A stretch of 21,656 nucleotides of DNA from Pseudomonadota bacterium. Lineage in GTDB: Bacteria > Pseudomonadota > Gammaproteobacteria > Steroidobacterales > Steroidobacteraceae. The notes beneath the pieces were generated by a model. It saw nothing but the letters and a program-made list of their open reading frames with translations, searched no databases and was not told the DNA's origin. Positions 7,696-15,594 of the stretch are shown here, one piece after another (the first letter of the stretch is position 1; every line of letters starts with the position of its first letter). The stretch lies in the NCBI GenBank assembly GCA_023391335.1, contig JAEWBG010000090.1:1-21656 (forward strand), read 5' to 3'. The translations under genes were made by a program, and so were the position numbers.

Positions 7696-10600
7696 ATGTG
7701 GATCACCAAGACCAGCGTCAATCAGCCCGTCTTCGCGACCATGGTCATGCTGGCGCTGGTCGTGCTCGGCTTGTTCTCGTATCAACGGTTGCCCGTTGAG
7801 CAGATGCCCGAGATCAACGCGCCGCAAGTGTTCGTCTCGGTCTCATATCCCGGCGCATCGCCGGAAGCCATCGAAAACGACGTCATCAAGCCGATCGAGA
7901 ACGTCGTGAACTCAGTCAACGGCGTCAAGAACATCTTCGTGACGGCTCGCGAAGGTTCGATGTTCATGAGCATCGAATTTCGTCTCGATGTCGACATCGC
8001 CGTCGCGACTCAGGAAGTGCGCGACAAAGTGGCGCAGATCAAAGCGTACATGCCACGCGAAGTGCGCGACCCCATCATTTCCCGCGCGAGCAACGACAGC
8101 CAGCAGCAGCCGGTGATGAGCCTTGCTGTTTACTCGAACACGCGCGGCTTGCGCGAAGTCTCCACGATCGTCGAGCAGCAGATTCAGAAGCGGCTGCAGA
8201 ACGCGCCGGGCGTCGGCAACATCACCGTGGGCGGAGCGGTACAGCGCGAGGTGCAGGTATTTCTGCATCCGGAACAGATGCAAAGCTTGCATGTCGGTGT
8301 CGATCAAGTGGTCGCCGCTATTCAGGCCGCGAATCAGGACCTGCCGGCTGGCACGATCACTCACGGTGCAACCGACCAACTGGTGCGCGTCGAAGGCAAG
8401 ATCAAAGATCCGAAAGGCTTCGAACGCATCATCGTCGCCAATCAAGGCGGGGCGCCGGTCTATTTGAATCAAGTGGCGGAAGTGGTCGATGGCGAAGCTG
8501 AAGAGACGTCCATCTCGCGGGTCGACGGTAAGCCTTCGGTTTCCTTGTACATCTACAAGATTCAGCAAACGAATGTGGTCGAGGTCGGACACGGCATCGA
8601 AGAGGCTGTCAAAGAACTCAAAGAGCGATTGCCGGACGACATTCAAATCGTGACGGTGTGGTCCGACGCGAAATGGATCGAAGGCTCGCTCGATCGAGTA
8701 AAGAGCACCATCACCGAAGGTGCAATGCTGACGATTCTGATCGTCTTCTTGTTCTTGCACTCTTGGCGCTCGACGATCATCACCGGTCTTACGCTGCCGA
8801 TCTCTGTGATCGCAACCTTCATCGCGCTGCACGCATTCGGCTTCACGCTGAACTTCATGACGCTGATGGCGCTGTCCTTGTGTATCGGCTTGTTGATCGA
8901 CGATGCGATCGTCGTGCGCGAAAACATTGTGCGCCATGCGGATATGGGCAAGAGCCATCGCCGCGCAGCGCTCGAAGGTACGCAAGAAATTGGCCTGGCC
9001 GTAATGGCGACGACGTTCGCGATTCTGGCGGTGTTCATCCCAGTCGCATTCATGCGCGGTGTGATCGGACGCTTCTTCTTGCAGTTCGGCATCACCGTTG
9101 CGGTCGCCGTGCTCGTGTCGCTGTTCGTCAGCTTCACGCTCGATCCGATGCTCTCATCCGTGTGGCCCGATCCGAAGAAGGACCGCTTCAAGTATTTGCC
9201 TTGGCTCGGCCGAATCATGGAGAAGGTGGAAGTCGGGGTCGACGCTGCACATCGCGTGTACGACAAGTTGCTGCGCTGGGCACTCGGCGGGCGTCGCTAC
9301 GGAATTCCGGGTCTGGCGCAACTCGCACGTCGTCGCGATCCAGCAAGAGAACTCCCACGCTGGGCGAGCGCCAGTCCGCGCGTCTTGATGATTTTGCTGG
9401 CGATGTTCACGTTCTTCGGCAGCTTCATGCTGGTGCCGCTGATTGGATCTGAGTTCGTGCCGCAGGGCGATCAAGGCATGGTCTTCATGCGGATCAACAC
9501 GCCGATCGGATCGAGCCTCGAATATACAGACGCGAAGATGCGCGATGTCGAAGCGGTGTTCGGCGAGATCCCAGGCATTGAATCGGTCGTCACCACAGTG
9601 GGCACCGACGAAGGTCGAAACTACGCGCAAGTTCTGCTGCGTCTGCAGGACTTGAAGGAGCACAAGCGTCCTTCGCAACAAGAAATCGAAAAGATGATTC
9701 GCGAGCGCGTGTCGCGCATGGCCGGCATGCAAGTAATGATCGGCGGCAACAACCAACCCGTGTTCATTTCCATCCTTGGTCCCGACACCAATAAGCTGAC
9801 GCAGCTGTCGCAGCAACTGATGGATAAGCTCGCGAAGATTCCCGGCATCGCGGATCTTGAGAGCAGCGAGAAGGGCGCGAACCCGACCATCGCTGTGCGA
9901 ATCAACAACGAACTTGCGAGCGAGTTAGGCGTGACGACCGCGCGGATCGGCGCGGCGCTGCGACCTTTGATTGCAGGCGATGAGATCAGCACGTGGTTGG
10001 GTCCCGATGGTCAGGACTATCAAGTGATCGTGCGCTTACCGCGCAATCGACGTGAGATCACCTCTGATTTGGGCGACCTCTACATCTCCAGTGCGCGCAC
10101 GGATGAACAGGGAACGCCACTGTTGGTACCGCTGCGGCAAGTTGCCGACTTCGTGCACACCGGCAGTCCGCAACAGATCAAGCGTCTGAATTTGCAGCGG
10201 CGCATCTCACTGTACGGCAATGCAGAAGGACGTCCGTCGGGCGATGTGGGCACCGATGCCGAAAAAATTGCCAAGGCGATGGAGTTGCCGCAGGGCTACC
10301 GCATCGAAGTCGGCGGTGGTCAGCAAGACATGAATGAAACCGGTAGTGCCGCACTCGCAGCACTCGGTCTCGCGATCATCTTTATCTACCTCGTGCTCGC
10401 ATCCCAATTCGGTAGCTTCATCCAGCCCGTCGCGATCATGGTGTCGCTGCCGCTCGCACTCATCGGTGTGTTGCTGGCACTCCTGATCACGAGAACCACG
10501 TTGAACATCTTCTCGATCATCGGCTTCATCATGTTGATGGGCCTAGTGACGAAGAATGCGATCTTGCTGGTCGACTTCGCCAATCAACGTGTCCGCGCTG

Positions 10601-10941
10601 GGTTGAGCGTCCGTGAGGCGTTACTCGAAGCAGGGCAAGTGCGTCTGCGTCCGATTCTGATGACGACGCTCGCGATGATCTTTGGCATGTTGCCGATGGC
10701 TATCGGCGCGGGCGCGGGCGGCGAATTGTTGGCGCCGATGGGGCGAGCTGTGATCGGTGGTGTGATCACATCGACGCTTCTAACCTTGGTGATTGTCCCG
10801 GTCTTGTACACATATCTGTACGCACTTTCGGAGCGGGTGAAGGCTCGTCTGCGGCGCGGTGCTCACATGGAAGCTCATCCGGTCGCGATGCCGAAGGCCG
10901 AGGCGCTGCATCTCATCCCTGAGCCGCCGGCGGAGCACTAG
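7696..10941 (+). CDS. RND multidrug efflux pump, HAE1 family, inner-membrane subunit
   Basis: A 1081-residue AcrB/MexB-like proton-driven pump, slightly longer than the usual 1030-1050. It begins WITKTSVNQPVFATMVMLALVVLG (TM1) followed by the large porter loop with YPGASPEAIENDV. The proton relay is intact: D402-D403 in TM4 (GLLIDDAIVVREN) and K953 in TM10 (MGLVTKNAILLVDFANQ). The double Asp and the drug-type loops place it in HAE1 rather than the metal-exporting HME group. A second repeat half starts around residue 555 (VLMILLAMFTFFGSFMLVPL, then GSEFVPQGDQG). The ATG at 7696 has no Shine-Dalgarno, being preceded by TATAT and the AGTCAC repeat. It pairs with the upstream adaptor. No TolC-type channel or TetR-type repressor is encoded nearby, so the channel must come from elsewhere. 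Confidence 0.93.
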   Translation: MWITKTSVNQPVFATMVMLALVVLGLFSYQRLPVEQMPEINAPQVFVSVSYPGASPEAIENDVIKPIENVVNSVNGVKNIFVTAREGSMFMSIEFRLDVDIAVATQEVRDKVAQIKAYMPREVRDPIISRASNDSQQQPVMSLAVYSNTRGLREVSTIVEQQIQKRLQNAPGVGNITVGGAVQREVQVFLHPEQMQSLHVGVDQVVAAIQAANQDLPAGTITHGATDQLVRVEGKIKDPKGFERIIVANQGGAPVYLNQVAEVVDGEAEETSISRVDGKPSVSLYIYKIQQTNVVEVGHGIEEAVKELKERLPDDIQIVTVWSDAKWIEGSLDRVKSTITEGAMLTILIVFLFLHSWRSTIITGLTLPISVIATFIALHAFGFTLNFMTLMALSLCIGLLIDDAIVVRENIVRHADMGKSHRRAALEGTQEIGLAVMATTFAILAVFIPVAFMRGVIGRFFLQFGITVAVAVLVSLFVSFTLDPMLSSVWPDPKKDRFKYLPWLGRIMEKVEVGVDAAHRVYDKLLRWALGGRRYGIPGLAQLARRRDPARELPRWASASPRVLMILLAMFTFFGSFMLVPLIGSEFVPQGDQGMVFMRINTPIGSSLEYTDAKMRDVEAVFGEIPGIESVVTTVGTDEGRNYAQVLLRLQDLKEHKRPSQQEIEKMIRERVSRMAGMQVMIGGNNQPVFISILGPDTNKLTQLSQQLMDKLAKIPGIADLESSEKGANPTIAVRINNELASELGVTTARIGAALRPLIAGDEISTWLGPDGQDYQVIVRLPRNRREITSDLGDLYISSARTDEQGTPLLVPLRQVADFVHTGSPQQIKRLNLQRRISLYGNAEGRPSGDVGTDAEKIAKAMELPQGYRIEVGGGQQDMNETGSAALAALGLAIIFIYLVLASQFGSFIQPVAIMVSLPLALIGVLLALLITRTTLNIFSIIGFIMLMGLVTKNAILLVDFANQRVRAGLSVREALLEAGQVRLRPILMTTLAMIFGMLPMAIGAGAGGELLAPMGRAVIGGVITSTLLTLVIVPVLYTYLYALSERVKARLRRGAHMEAHPVAMPKAEALHLIPEPPAEH

Positions 10942-10953
10942 CAAAAAACCTAC

Positions 10954-11014
10954 ACGCCGGGAACTCACCGGCGTCCTCGGCGGTATATCACTCGCCCCGG
11001 TCCGGGTGAGTTCC
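10954..11014. other. Two alternative hairpins before the outer-membrane protein gene
   Basis: Stem A is ACGCCGG-GAACTCA-CCGGCGT (10954-10974), 7 bp and perfect. Preceded by A6, it reads as a terminator with a U-run for leftward transcription. Stem B pairs GGAACTCACC (10960-10969) with GGTGAGTTCC (11005-11014), 10 bp and perfect, and uses the loop and 3' arm of stem A, so the two exclude each other. The GAGG ribosome-binding site (11018-11021) of the next gene begins 3 nt after stem B. The pairing was found by eye. Confidence 0.5.
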
Positions 11015-11026
11015 TACGAGGATCCT

Positions 11027-11578
11027 ATGCGTCGCGTCGTATTAGCGGTTTTGATCGGCCTCGGCCTGACTGTCCAAGCTCATGCAACCGAGTGGCGCCT
11101 TGGGCTTGCCTACGTGAGCGGGCTCAGCGACGTCACCGATCTGTACGAGGAGGACCTGAGAGCACAAGGACGTGACGCAAATGTAGACCTCAAATTCCCG
11201 CTCGGGCTCAGCGCTTCTTTCACATACGACTGGCTTTCGGGCGTGCGGGCCGATGTGAGCCTGGGCCCCGCCTTTGCGATCCAGGGCGATGTCGACCACT
11301 TTGAACTGCCCTTAGGCGCAACCGTCGGCTACAACTTCATGCGCGAGAGCGACGTATCGCCGTATGTTCGGGGTGGACTGATGTATCACTTCGCGAGCGG
11401 CGACTTGTATTCGAAATCCAAAGTGGGTCCGGTCTTCGCGGCGGGGTTGGACTTCACGCACTTCACGATCGAAGTCGCCGTCGATCGATCCGAGGTCGAG
11501 TTCGATACCGCGAATCACGATTCACTGAATACGTATGACGTGATCGCGAGCGTGCTGTGGCGGTTTAGGGCGCACTGA
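11027..11578 (+). CDS. Small outer-membrane beta-barrel protein
   Basis: A 183-residue protein with a clear signal peptide (MRRVVLAVLIGLGLTVQAHA, cut before TEWRLG). Alternating hydrophobic/polar strands follow (WRLGLAYVSG, LGLSASFTYDWLSGVRADVSLG, LGATVGYNF, VSPYVRGGLMYHFASG, VFAAGLDFTHFTIEVAVDRS) and end in YDVIASVLWRFRAH. This resembles an eight-stranded OmpA/OmpW-like porin-fold barrel. No catalytic residues of lipid A-modifying barrels such as PagL could be recognised. The ATG at 11027 is supported by GAGG 5 nt upstream and by the signal peptide. The ORF is open further upstream but overlaps the pump gene in another frame. It lies 85 bp behind the pump with a hairpin between, so it is probably expressed separately. 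Function unknown. Confidence 0.78.
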   Translation: MRRVVLAVLIGLGLTVQAHATEWRLGLAYVSGLSDVTDLYEEDLRAQGRDANVDLKFPLGLSASFTYDWLSGVRADVSLGPAFAIQGDVDHFELPLGATVGYNFMRESDVSPYVRGGLMYHFASGDLYSKSKVGPVFAAGLDFTHFTIEVAVDRSEVEFDTANHDSLNTYDVIASVLWRFRAH

Positions 11579-11579
11579 G

Positions 11580-11880
11580 CCGCACGAAGGGGCACGAAGA
11601 CTCAGGACGCAACACAAGGATCACAAAGAGTCCGCACAGAGTATGAGAAGGTAGCCATTGGCAAGCGAGCCTTCGGCAAGCAAGCCGATCGCGCCACTCG
11701 CGCGCATCGGCAGGCAAGCCTAGCGGCAGGCCGGAACAGAGAGCAGGATTCCCTGCTTCTTGTGTGCCTGTACCACGTTGCGTTCTGGATCGACGACGTA
11801 CTTTTTGTTTCGTCGTCGTTTTGGTTAACTGCGTTTAGATCTTTGTGCGCTTTGTGTGGCGGTCTTAGTTCTTCAACGCG
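11580..11880. repeat. Inverted-arm CACAAAGA repeat element, copy A, between convergent genes
   Basis: The 389-bp gap between the outer-membrane protein stop and the DUF1080 stop holds an arm with AACACAAGGA and TCACAAAGAG (about 11606-11642). Its imperfect reverse complement lies at 11829-11864 (CACACAAAGC, GCACAAAGATCTAAAC read leftward). The interior adds three GGCA(A/G)GC(G/A)AGCC units (11660-11671, 11675-11686, 11709-11720), a hairpin GCCGAT...ATCGGC with inner GCGC pairs (11684-11711) and AGCAGG-ATTC-CCTGCT (11742-11757). No credible gene is inside. The element begins right after the + gene's stop and could terminate both converging transcripts. Its arms resemble those of copy B (13524-13665). 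Confidence 0.65.
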
Positions 11881-11967
11881 CGTACCCTTGCAGGGGCGAG
11901 CCACGCCAATTGCAATACCACCGCTCGGCAGTGAGCAGCCAGACCGCTCACTGCCAAGCGCTTACCG

Positions 11968-12849
11968 TCATTCAAAGTATTTCGCGTACTGCTTTGGCAT
12001 CGAATCGATCGCCTGGATCTGCACATCCTTGAAGAATACTTCGGCGGCTTCGCTCTGCAGTTGAATCTTGCCGCGCAGCAGCGGCTTGAGCTGCCCATCG
12101 ACCTCGTGCGATGAGTTCTTCAATGCCATGACCACGCTGCCATTCGCAATGTGCACGCAACTGCCTTTGAAGCAAATCAGATCGATCTCGTTCCATGCGT
12201 TCGGGAGCTCTTTGTATTCACCGCGTTGGCAATAATTGGCGACCGCACCACGGCCGGGTTTTTCGGCCGCGAAGTGCAGCCAGGGCGCCTTGGGCGAGAA
12301 CGTATAGAACTTGTCGCCTTCAGGTTTCGATGCGCGGATGTCCATCTGCGCGTTGGTGATGGTCCAGTAGTCGCCGATCCCGCCTTCGATGAGTTGAAAC
12401 TCCTGCGCCTCCATCCATGAGTGCCAGTAGTCGGTTCCGAACTCGCCGACGCTGTAGTACAACACGCCGGAATCCTTGAGTTCATTCAGACGCGGCTCCC
12501 ACTTTTTTTCGCCCCATTTGACCTTGGCGCGAAAGTGAAAGTTATCGAACTCCTGTTTTGTGGCAGCGGCACCGTAGATCTCGCCGCTTACGCGCAGGAT
12601 CGGCTCGCCGTGATCTTCGACCACAGTGAACACGTGTTTGTCGTCGTGGTTCAGCCCAATGGGCTTCAGATCTTTTGGCGCGGTACCGGCGATGACACTG
12701 GAAATTACCGTGCCGGGATAACTTAAGTAGACGTCGAACTTAGAAAGATCCTTATCAAGTAGGTTTTGCCACGGGTGTTCTGCCGCATGAGCGGCCGGTA
12801 GAGCGAGGCAGGACGAACAGGCGAGCAGCGCAAAGAGTTTTTGTTTCAT
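11968..12849 (-). CDS. Secreted DUF1080 (3-keto-disaccharide hydrolase-like) protein
   Basis: A 293-residue exported protein with a signal peptide (MKQKLFALLACSSCLALPAAHA, cut near 22) and a single DUF1080 concanavalin-like jelly-roll domain, about 25-285. Family-type strands are visible: LRVSGEIYG, DNFHFRAKVKWGEKKW, DSGVLYYSVG, EAQEFQLIEGG, NEIDLICFKGSCVHIANG and finally GKIQLQSEAAEVFFKDVQIQ. DUF1080 domains occur in periplasmic carbohydrate-degrading systems, and some members hydrolyse 3-keto-glycosides. Neither substrate nor catalysis is shown here. I chose the ATG at 12849, which gives the signal peptide; the longer ORF from 12963 has an unrelated arginine-rich prefix. It is convergent with the outer-membrane protein and divergent from the TPR gene (125-bp gap). 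Expression is probably monocistronic. Confidence 0.85.
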   Translation of the reverse strand: MKQKLFALLACSSCLALPAAHAAEHPWQNLLDKDLSKFDVYLSYPGTVISSVIAGTAPKDLKPIGLNHDDKHVFTVVEDHGEPILRVSGEIYGAAATKQEFDNFHFRAKVKWGEKKWEPRLNELKDSGVLYYSVGEFGTDYWHSWMEAQEFQLIEGGIGDYWTITNAQMDIRASKPEGDKFYTFSPKAPWLHFAAEKPGRGAVANYCQRGEYKELPNAWNEIDLICFKGSCVHIANGSVVMALKNSSHEVDGQLKPLLRGKIQLQSEAAEVFFKDVQIQAIDSMPKQYAKYFE

Positions 12850-12974
12850 GAGTGAACGTGCGAGTGAGATAGCGCCGCAGAGTATGCCTGAGCGAATCGC
12901 GGCGGCGAAGCGGCTGTGAGCGGTTGCGACACAATCGCGCGTATCATCCCGAGCCCGACCCATCTGAATAGTCG

Positions 12975-13523
12975 ATGAAACGTACCCAACGCAATTTGTT
13001 CATCATCATGGCCGCGATGGTGGCGTTCTACTCGGTCATCAGCCGTCTTCCGGGATTGGCGGCAGTTGCTGTCCTCGCGGCGATCTTGCTCACGCTCGGC
13101 GTTTTGGCAATCCTCGCGCGGGAATATTTCTCCAGTAAGCGCATGATGCGCCGTCGGCAGTGGCAGCCCGCAATCGAGAAGTTAAAGAAACTCGAGCAAA
13201 AGCTGCTGCATGCGAACTGGCAGCGCGCGAGTGCTGTGCTGTATCTGAATGTTTACACCTTCGATGGCGTGGCGCTCGTACGCAATCAAATCGCGCAGTG
13301 CTTCATGAATCTCGATGATTTCGATCAGGCAGTACGTTGGTTGCGCTCGTCGCTGTTGCGCGATCCGCATTTCGCGATTCCCTACGTCAACTTGGCGCTG
13401 ATCGCGGCTCAAAGAAAGGATGAGGCGACTGCTCGGCGCGAAATGATGCGCGCAGTTCAGCTTGGTTTTAACCCGACGACGGCGTCGCGTCTCTTGCGTC
13501 GTGCGCTTGAGCAACAGCGCTGA
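12975..13523 (+). CDS. Membrane-anchored TPR-like protein
   Basis: A 182-residue protein with two close N-terminal hydrophobic spans (about 7-22 and 27-48) and a cytoplasmic helical part with TPR character. LYLNVYTFDGVALVRNQIAQCFMNLDDFDQAVRWLRSSLLRDP followed by FAIPYVNLALIAAQRKDEATARREMMRAVQLG matches two helix-turn-helix repeats (about 88-132 and 133-166). Such proteins act as protein-protein adaptors, but the partner is unknown. The ATG lies 125 bp from the divergent DUF1080 start. No good Shine-Dalgarno is visible, so a leaderless or weakly translated mRNA is possible. Copy B of the CACAAAGA repeat follows the stop codon directly. Confidence 0.75.
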   Translation: MKRTQRNLFIIMAAMVAFYSVISRLPGLAAVAVLAAILLTLGVLAILAREYFSSKRMMRRRQWQPAIEKLKKLEQKLLHANWQRASAVLYLNVYTFDGVALVRNQIAQCFMNLDDFDQAVRWLRSSLLRDPHFAIPYVNLALIAAQRKDEATARREMMRAVQLGFNPTTASRLLRRALEQQR

Positions 13524-13665
13524 GGGAAAGGAATCACGGAGGGCAACACAAAGAGCACATAGATAAACAGAGAGCACAAGGTGAAGGCGAGAGCCTGCTC
13601 AGGCGCATCAGTGACTTTTTTGTGCTCCTCGTGTTTAGTTTTGTGGTCTTTGTGTTCGTCCCAGT
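13524..13665. repeat. Inverted-arm CACAAAGA repeat element, copy B
   Basis: The left arm at 13545-13579 (AACACAAAGA, GCACATAGAT, AAACAGAGAG, CACAA) and the reverse complement of 13620-13656 (AACACAAAGA, CCACAAAACT, AAACACGAGG, AGCACAA) agree at roughly 30 of 35 positions by eye. Between them GCCTG-CT-CAGGC (13593-13604) can form the inner stem. The transcript would fold into a long imperfect hairpin immediately after the TPR gene's stop. Together with copy A this is a dispersed repeat family. The remaining 148 bp before the next start (13814) holds nothing I recognise. Confidence 0.7.
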
Positions 13666-13813
13666 GAGTGCGCTGCGTGCGTGAACGGCGCATTCGCTCG
13701 GGTGCATGGACACGTTCGGCCAGCTTACAAAGCGCAAATGGGCATCAAGATTGCTTGAGCATGGATGGACCTATGGCTCACACTCTGAGCGCATCCAAGC
13801 CGCCTCTCAGATT

Positions 13814-14827
13814 ATGACCGCATCATTTCAACCAGTTCGCGAATGGCGTGACGTTTCGCTCAACACGTTTCGCGAGCAGATTCTTCCTGCGAATCAGCCT
13901 GCACTGCTGAAGGGTGCGGTTGCGAGCTGGCCTGCCGTTATCGAGGGAAGGCGTTCGAGCGAAGCGCTGGCGGGATATCTGCAGTCATTCGATGCTGGGC
14001 GTCCAGTGAATGCATTGATGGGTGAGCCGGAGATCGAAGGACATTTCTTTTATCGCGACGACATGCGAGGGCTGAACTTCACTCGCAAGCCCGAGCAGTT
14101 GCAGACCATCATTGCCTCATTGCTGTCGCTCGCCTCGCGCCCGAATCCTCCAGCGGTTTACGTTGAGTCCACTCCCATCGCGGAGTTTTTGCCGCGATTT
14201 TTGGAGCAGAACAAACTGGACCTGCTGGCGCCGAACATCCAGCCCCGCATTTGGATCGGCAATGCGATCACGGTGCAGACTCACTTCGATCTGAACGATA
14301 ACATCGCCTGCGTCGTGGGCGGGCGACGTCGGTTCACGCTGTTTCCACCCGAACAGTTGCCGAACCTATACGTGGGTCCGTTCGATTTCACGCTTTCCGG
14401 TCCGCCAGTGAGCATGGTCTCGCTCAAACATCCCGACTTGGAAAAATATCCGCGGTTCAAACATGCATTGGCAGCCGCGCAGGTGGCGGAGCTCGAGCCG
14501 GGCGATGCGCTGTATATCCCGTATTTCTGGTGGCATCACGTCGAGTCTCTGTCCCCCTTCAACGTGCTCGTCAACTATTGGTGGAACGAAGCGAAACCAC
14601 AAGGATCCTCGCCATTCGATTGTCTGCTGCACGCGCTCATGACGTTACGGGATCTTCCCACCTTGCAGCGTGAGGCTTGGCGCATCGTGTTCGATCACTA
14701 TGTGTTTCAGACCACCGGCGATCCCATGGCGCATCTCGCGCCGGAGCACCGTGGCTTGCTCGGACCAAGCAGCAAAGAAAGAACTGCGGCGATTAGGGCA
14801 ATTCTTGTGCGCGCCTTGAGCCGCTGA
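13814..14827 (+). CDS. Cupin_8/JmjC-like protein, putative Fe(II)/2-oxoglutarate oxygenase
   Basis: A 337-residue protein of the cupin_8 (FIH-like) family. The N-terminal part (SLNTFREQILPANQPALLKGAVASWPAV) is the typical substrate/dimer segment. The jelly-roll core carries the metal triad H157-x-D159 (THFDLNDNI) and H242 (PYFWWHHVES), followed by NVLVNYWWNE. RRRFTLFPP after the first His/Asp provides the basic residues that usually hold 2-oxoglutarate. These enzymes hydroxylate proteins or small molecules; the substrate here is unknown. The ATG at 13814 gives the family N terminus. An in-frame ATG at 13706 would add 36 residues without family resemblance. In other bacteria such proteins are found beside 'tryptophan halogenase' genes, which here begin on the opposite strand just after the hydrolase. 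Confidence 0.85.
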   Translation: MTASFQPVREWRDVSLNTFREQILPANQPALLKGAVASWPAVIEGRRSSEALAGYLQSFDAGRPVNALMGEPEIEGHFFYRDDMRGLNFTRKPEQLQTIIASLLSLASRPNPPAVYVESTPIAEFLPRFLEQNKLDLLAPNIQPRIWIGNAITVQTHFDLNDNIACVVGGRRRFTLFPPEQLPNLYVGPFDFTLSGPPVSMVSLKHPDLEKYPRFKHALAAAQVAELEPGDALYIPYFWWHHVESLSPFNVLVNYWWNEAKPQGSSPFDCLLHALMTLRDLPTLQREAWRIVFDHYVFQTTGDPMAHLAPEHRGLLGPSSKERTAAIRAILVRALSR

Positions 14828-14872
14828 CGTTCAGGCGTGCGGCGGGCGAATAAGGCTCCTCAGCCTCAAGTA

Positions 14873-15592
14873 TCAGCGCTGCTCTGTGCCATCGAGATAC
14901 CGCACGGCTTCTTCGAATTGCCGTGCGTCCGGTAGTTCGTGGCCCATTCCTGGAATGTCGAGCACCAACACGTTCGGTATCCCAAGCTTTGAATACCGGC
15001 CAGCCACGTGCTTCATCTCACGCCGATTGAAGTCGCGCGTCCCAGTGACGAATACAAAGCGCTTCGATGTTGCAGCGGCCGCAGCGCCTGCCGGAAGCGG
15101 GTCCGCGCCACAGAAATAGATGGCGCCGGTGAAGAGTTGCGGCGAAGTGGCTATTGCTTTGCTCGCCACGCGCCCGCCTCCCGACATGCCTGCGATGTAA
15201 ATGCGTTTCCGATCGACAGCGTAGTCGCGTTGAACGAGTGCAAGACCCATGACCGCAGCGAGGACGCGCTGGGCGGTTGGAGTCGCGTTACCGAAGTGCT
15301 CGGCGGCAACCCAGATTAGATTGTGCTTCTCGAGTGATTCAGCCCACGTTTCGGGAGCATCAGCCGCCTCCTGAGGACTCACGAATACAATCACGCCGTG
15401 AGGCGACGCGACGCTTGGAATACGCAGTGTCCAAGTTAGCTTACGATTTACCGGAATAACCGCGGCGAAACTGTCGGCCTGCTCGGGAAGCAACTCCGCA
15501 ATCGTTGCACTGCGGTGAAACAAGTCTGCGCGCGCCTCTGCGTTCGCGGCACTCGCGATGCATGCGAGTGTGAAAACAACTAGTAGCCGCAT
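14873..15592 (-). CDS. Exported alpha/beta hydrolase, PHB-depolymerase/esterase-like
   Basis: A 239-residue periplasmic or secreted hydrolase. After the signal peptide (MRLLVVFTLACIASAANA) comes an alpha/beta fold with nucleophile S137 in GMSGG (YIAGMSGGGRVA), acid D187 in TGTRDFN and H218 in IPGMGHELP, a complete Ser-Asp-His triad in the usual order. It resembles the poly(3-hydroxybutyrate)-depolymerase-like esterase group, but the substrate cannot be read. The start at 15592 is 2 nt after the stop of the upstream halogenase gene, so translation is coupled and it is the last gene of the halogenase operon. It converges with the cupin_8 gene 45 bp away; no strong terminator is visible there, only a 5-bp AGGCT/AGCCT stem. 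I infer it may process the product or substrate of the halogenase cluster. Confidence 0.85.
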   Translation of the reverse strand: MRLLVVFTLACIASAANAEARADLFHRSATIAELLPEQADSFAAVIPVNRKLTWTLRIPSVASPHGVIVFVSPQEAADAPETWAESLEKHNLIWVAAEHFGNATPTAQRVLAAVMGLALVQRDYAVDRKRIYIAGMSGGGRVASKAIATSPQLFTGAIYFCGADPLPAGAAAAATSKRFVFVTGTRDFNRREMKHVAGRYSKLGIPNVLVLDIPGMGHELPDARQFEEAVRYLDGTEQR

Positions 15593-15594
15593 GC

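Noticed and set aside
7912..8985. 357-codon minus-strand ORF opposite the RND pump
   Set aside because: It is antisense to a strongly conserved gene, with low-complexity His/Arg/Asp composition and no recognisable domain. It is a codon-bias shadow.
8658..9452. 264-codon plus-strand ORF in another frame of the pump
   Set aside because: Arg/Ala-rich translation overlapping conserved pump codons, with no ribosome-binding site and no domain.
11660..11720. GGCAAGC-type repeats as a possible CRISPR array
   Set aside because: Units are only 12 bp, irregularly spaced and not identical, with no cas genes in the window.
11602..11904. 100-codon minus-strand ORF inside repeat copy A
   Set aside because: Its codons are made of the repeat arms and hairpins. 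The translation is Arg/Cys-rich without any domain or ribosome-binding site.
14853..14866. AGGCT-CCTC-AGCCT as a bidirectional terminator between the cupin_8 and hydrolase genes
   Set aside because: Only a 5-bp stem and no T-run on either strand, so it is too weak to call.
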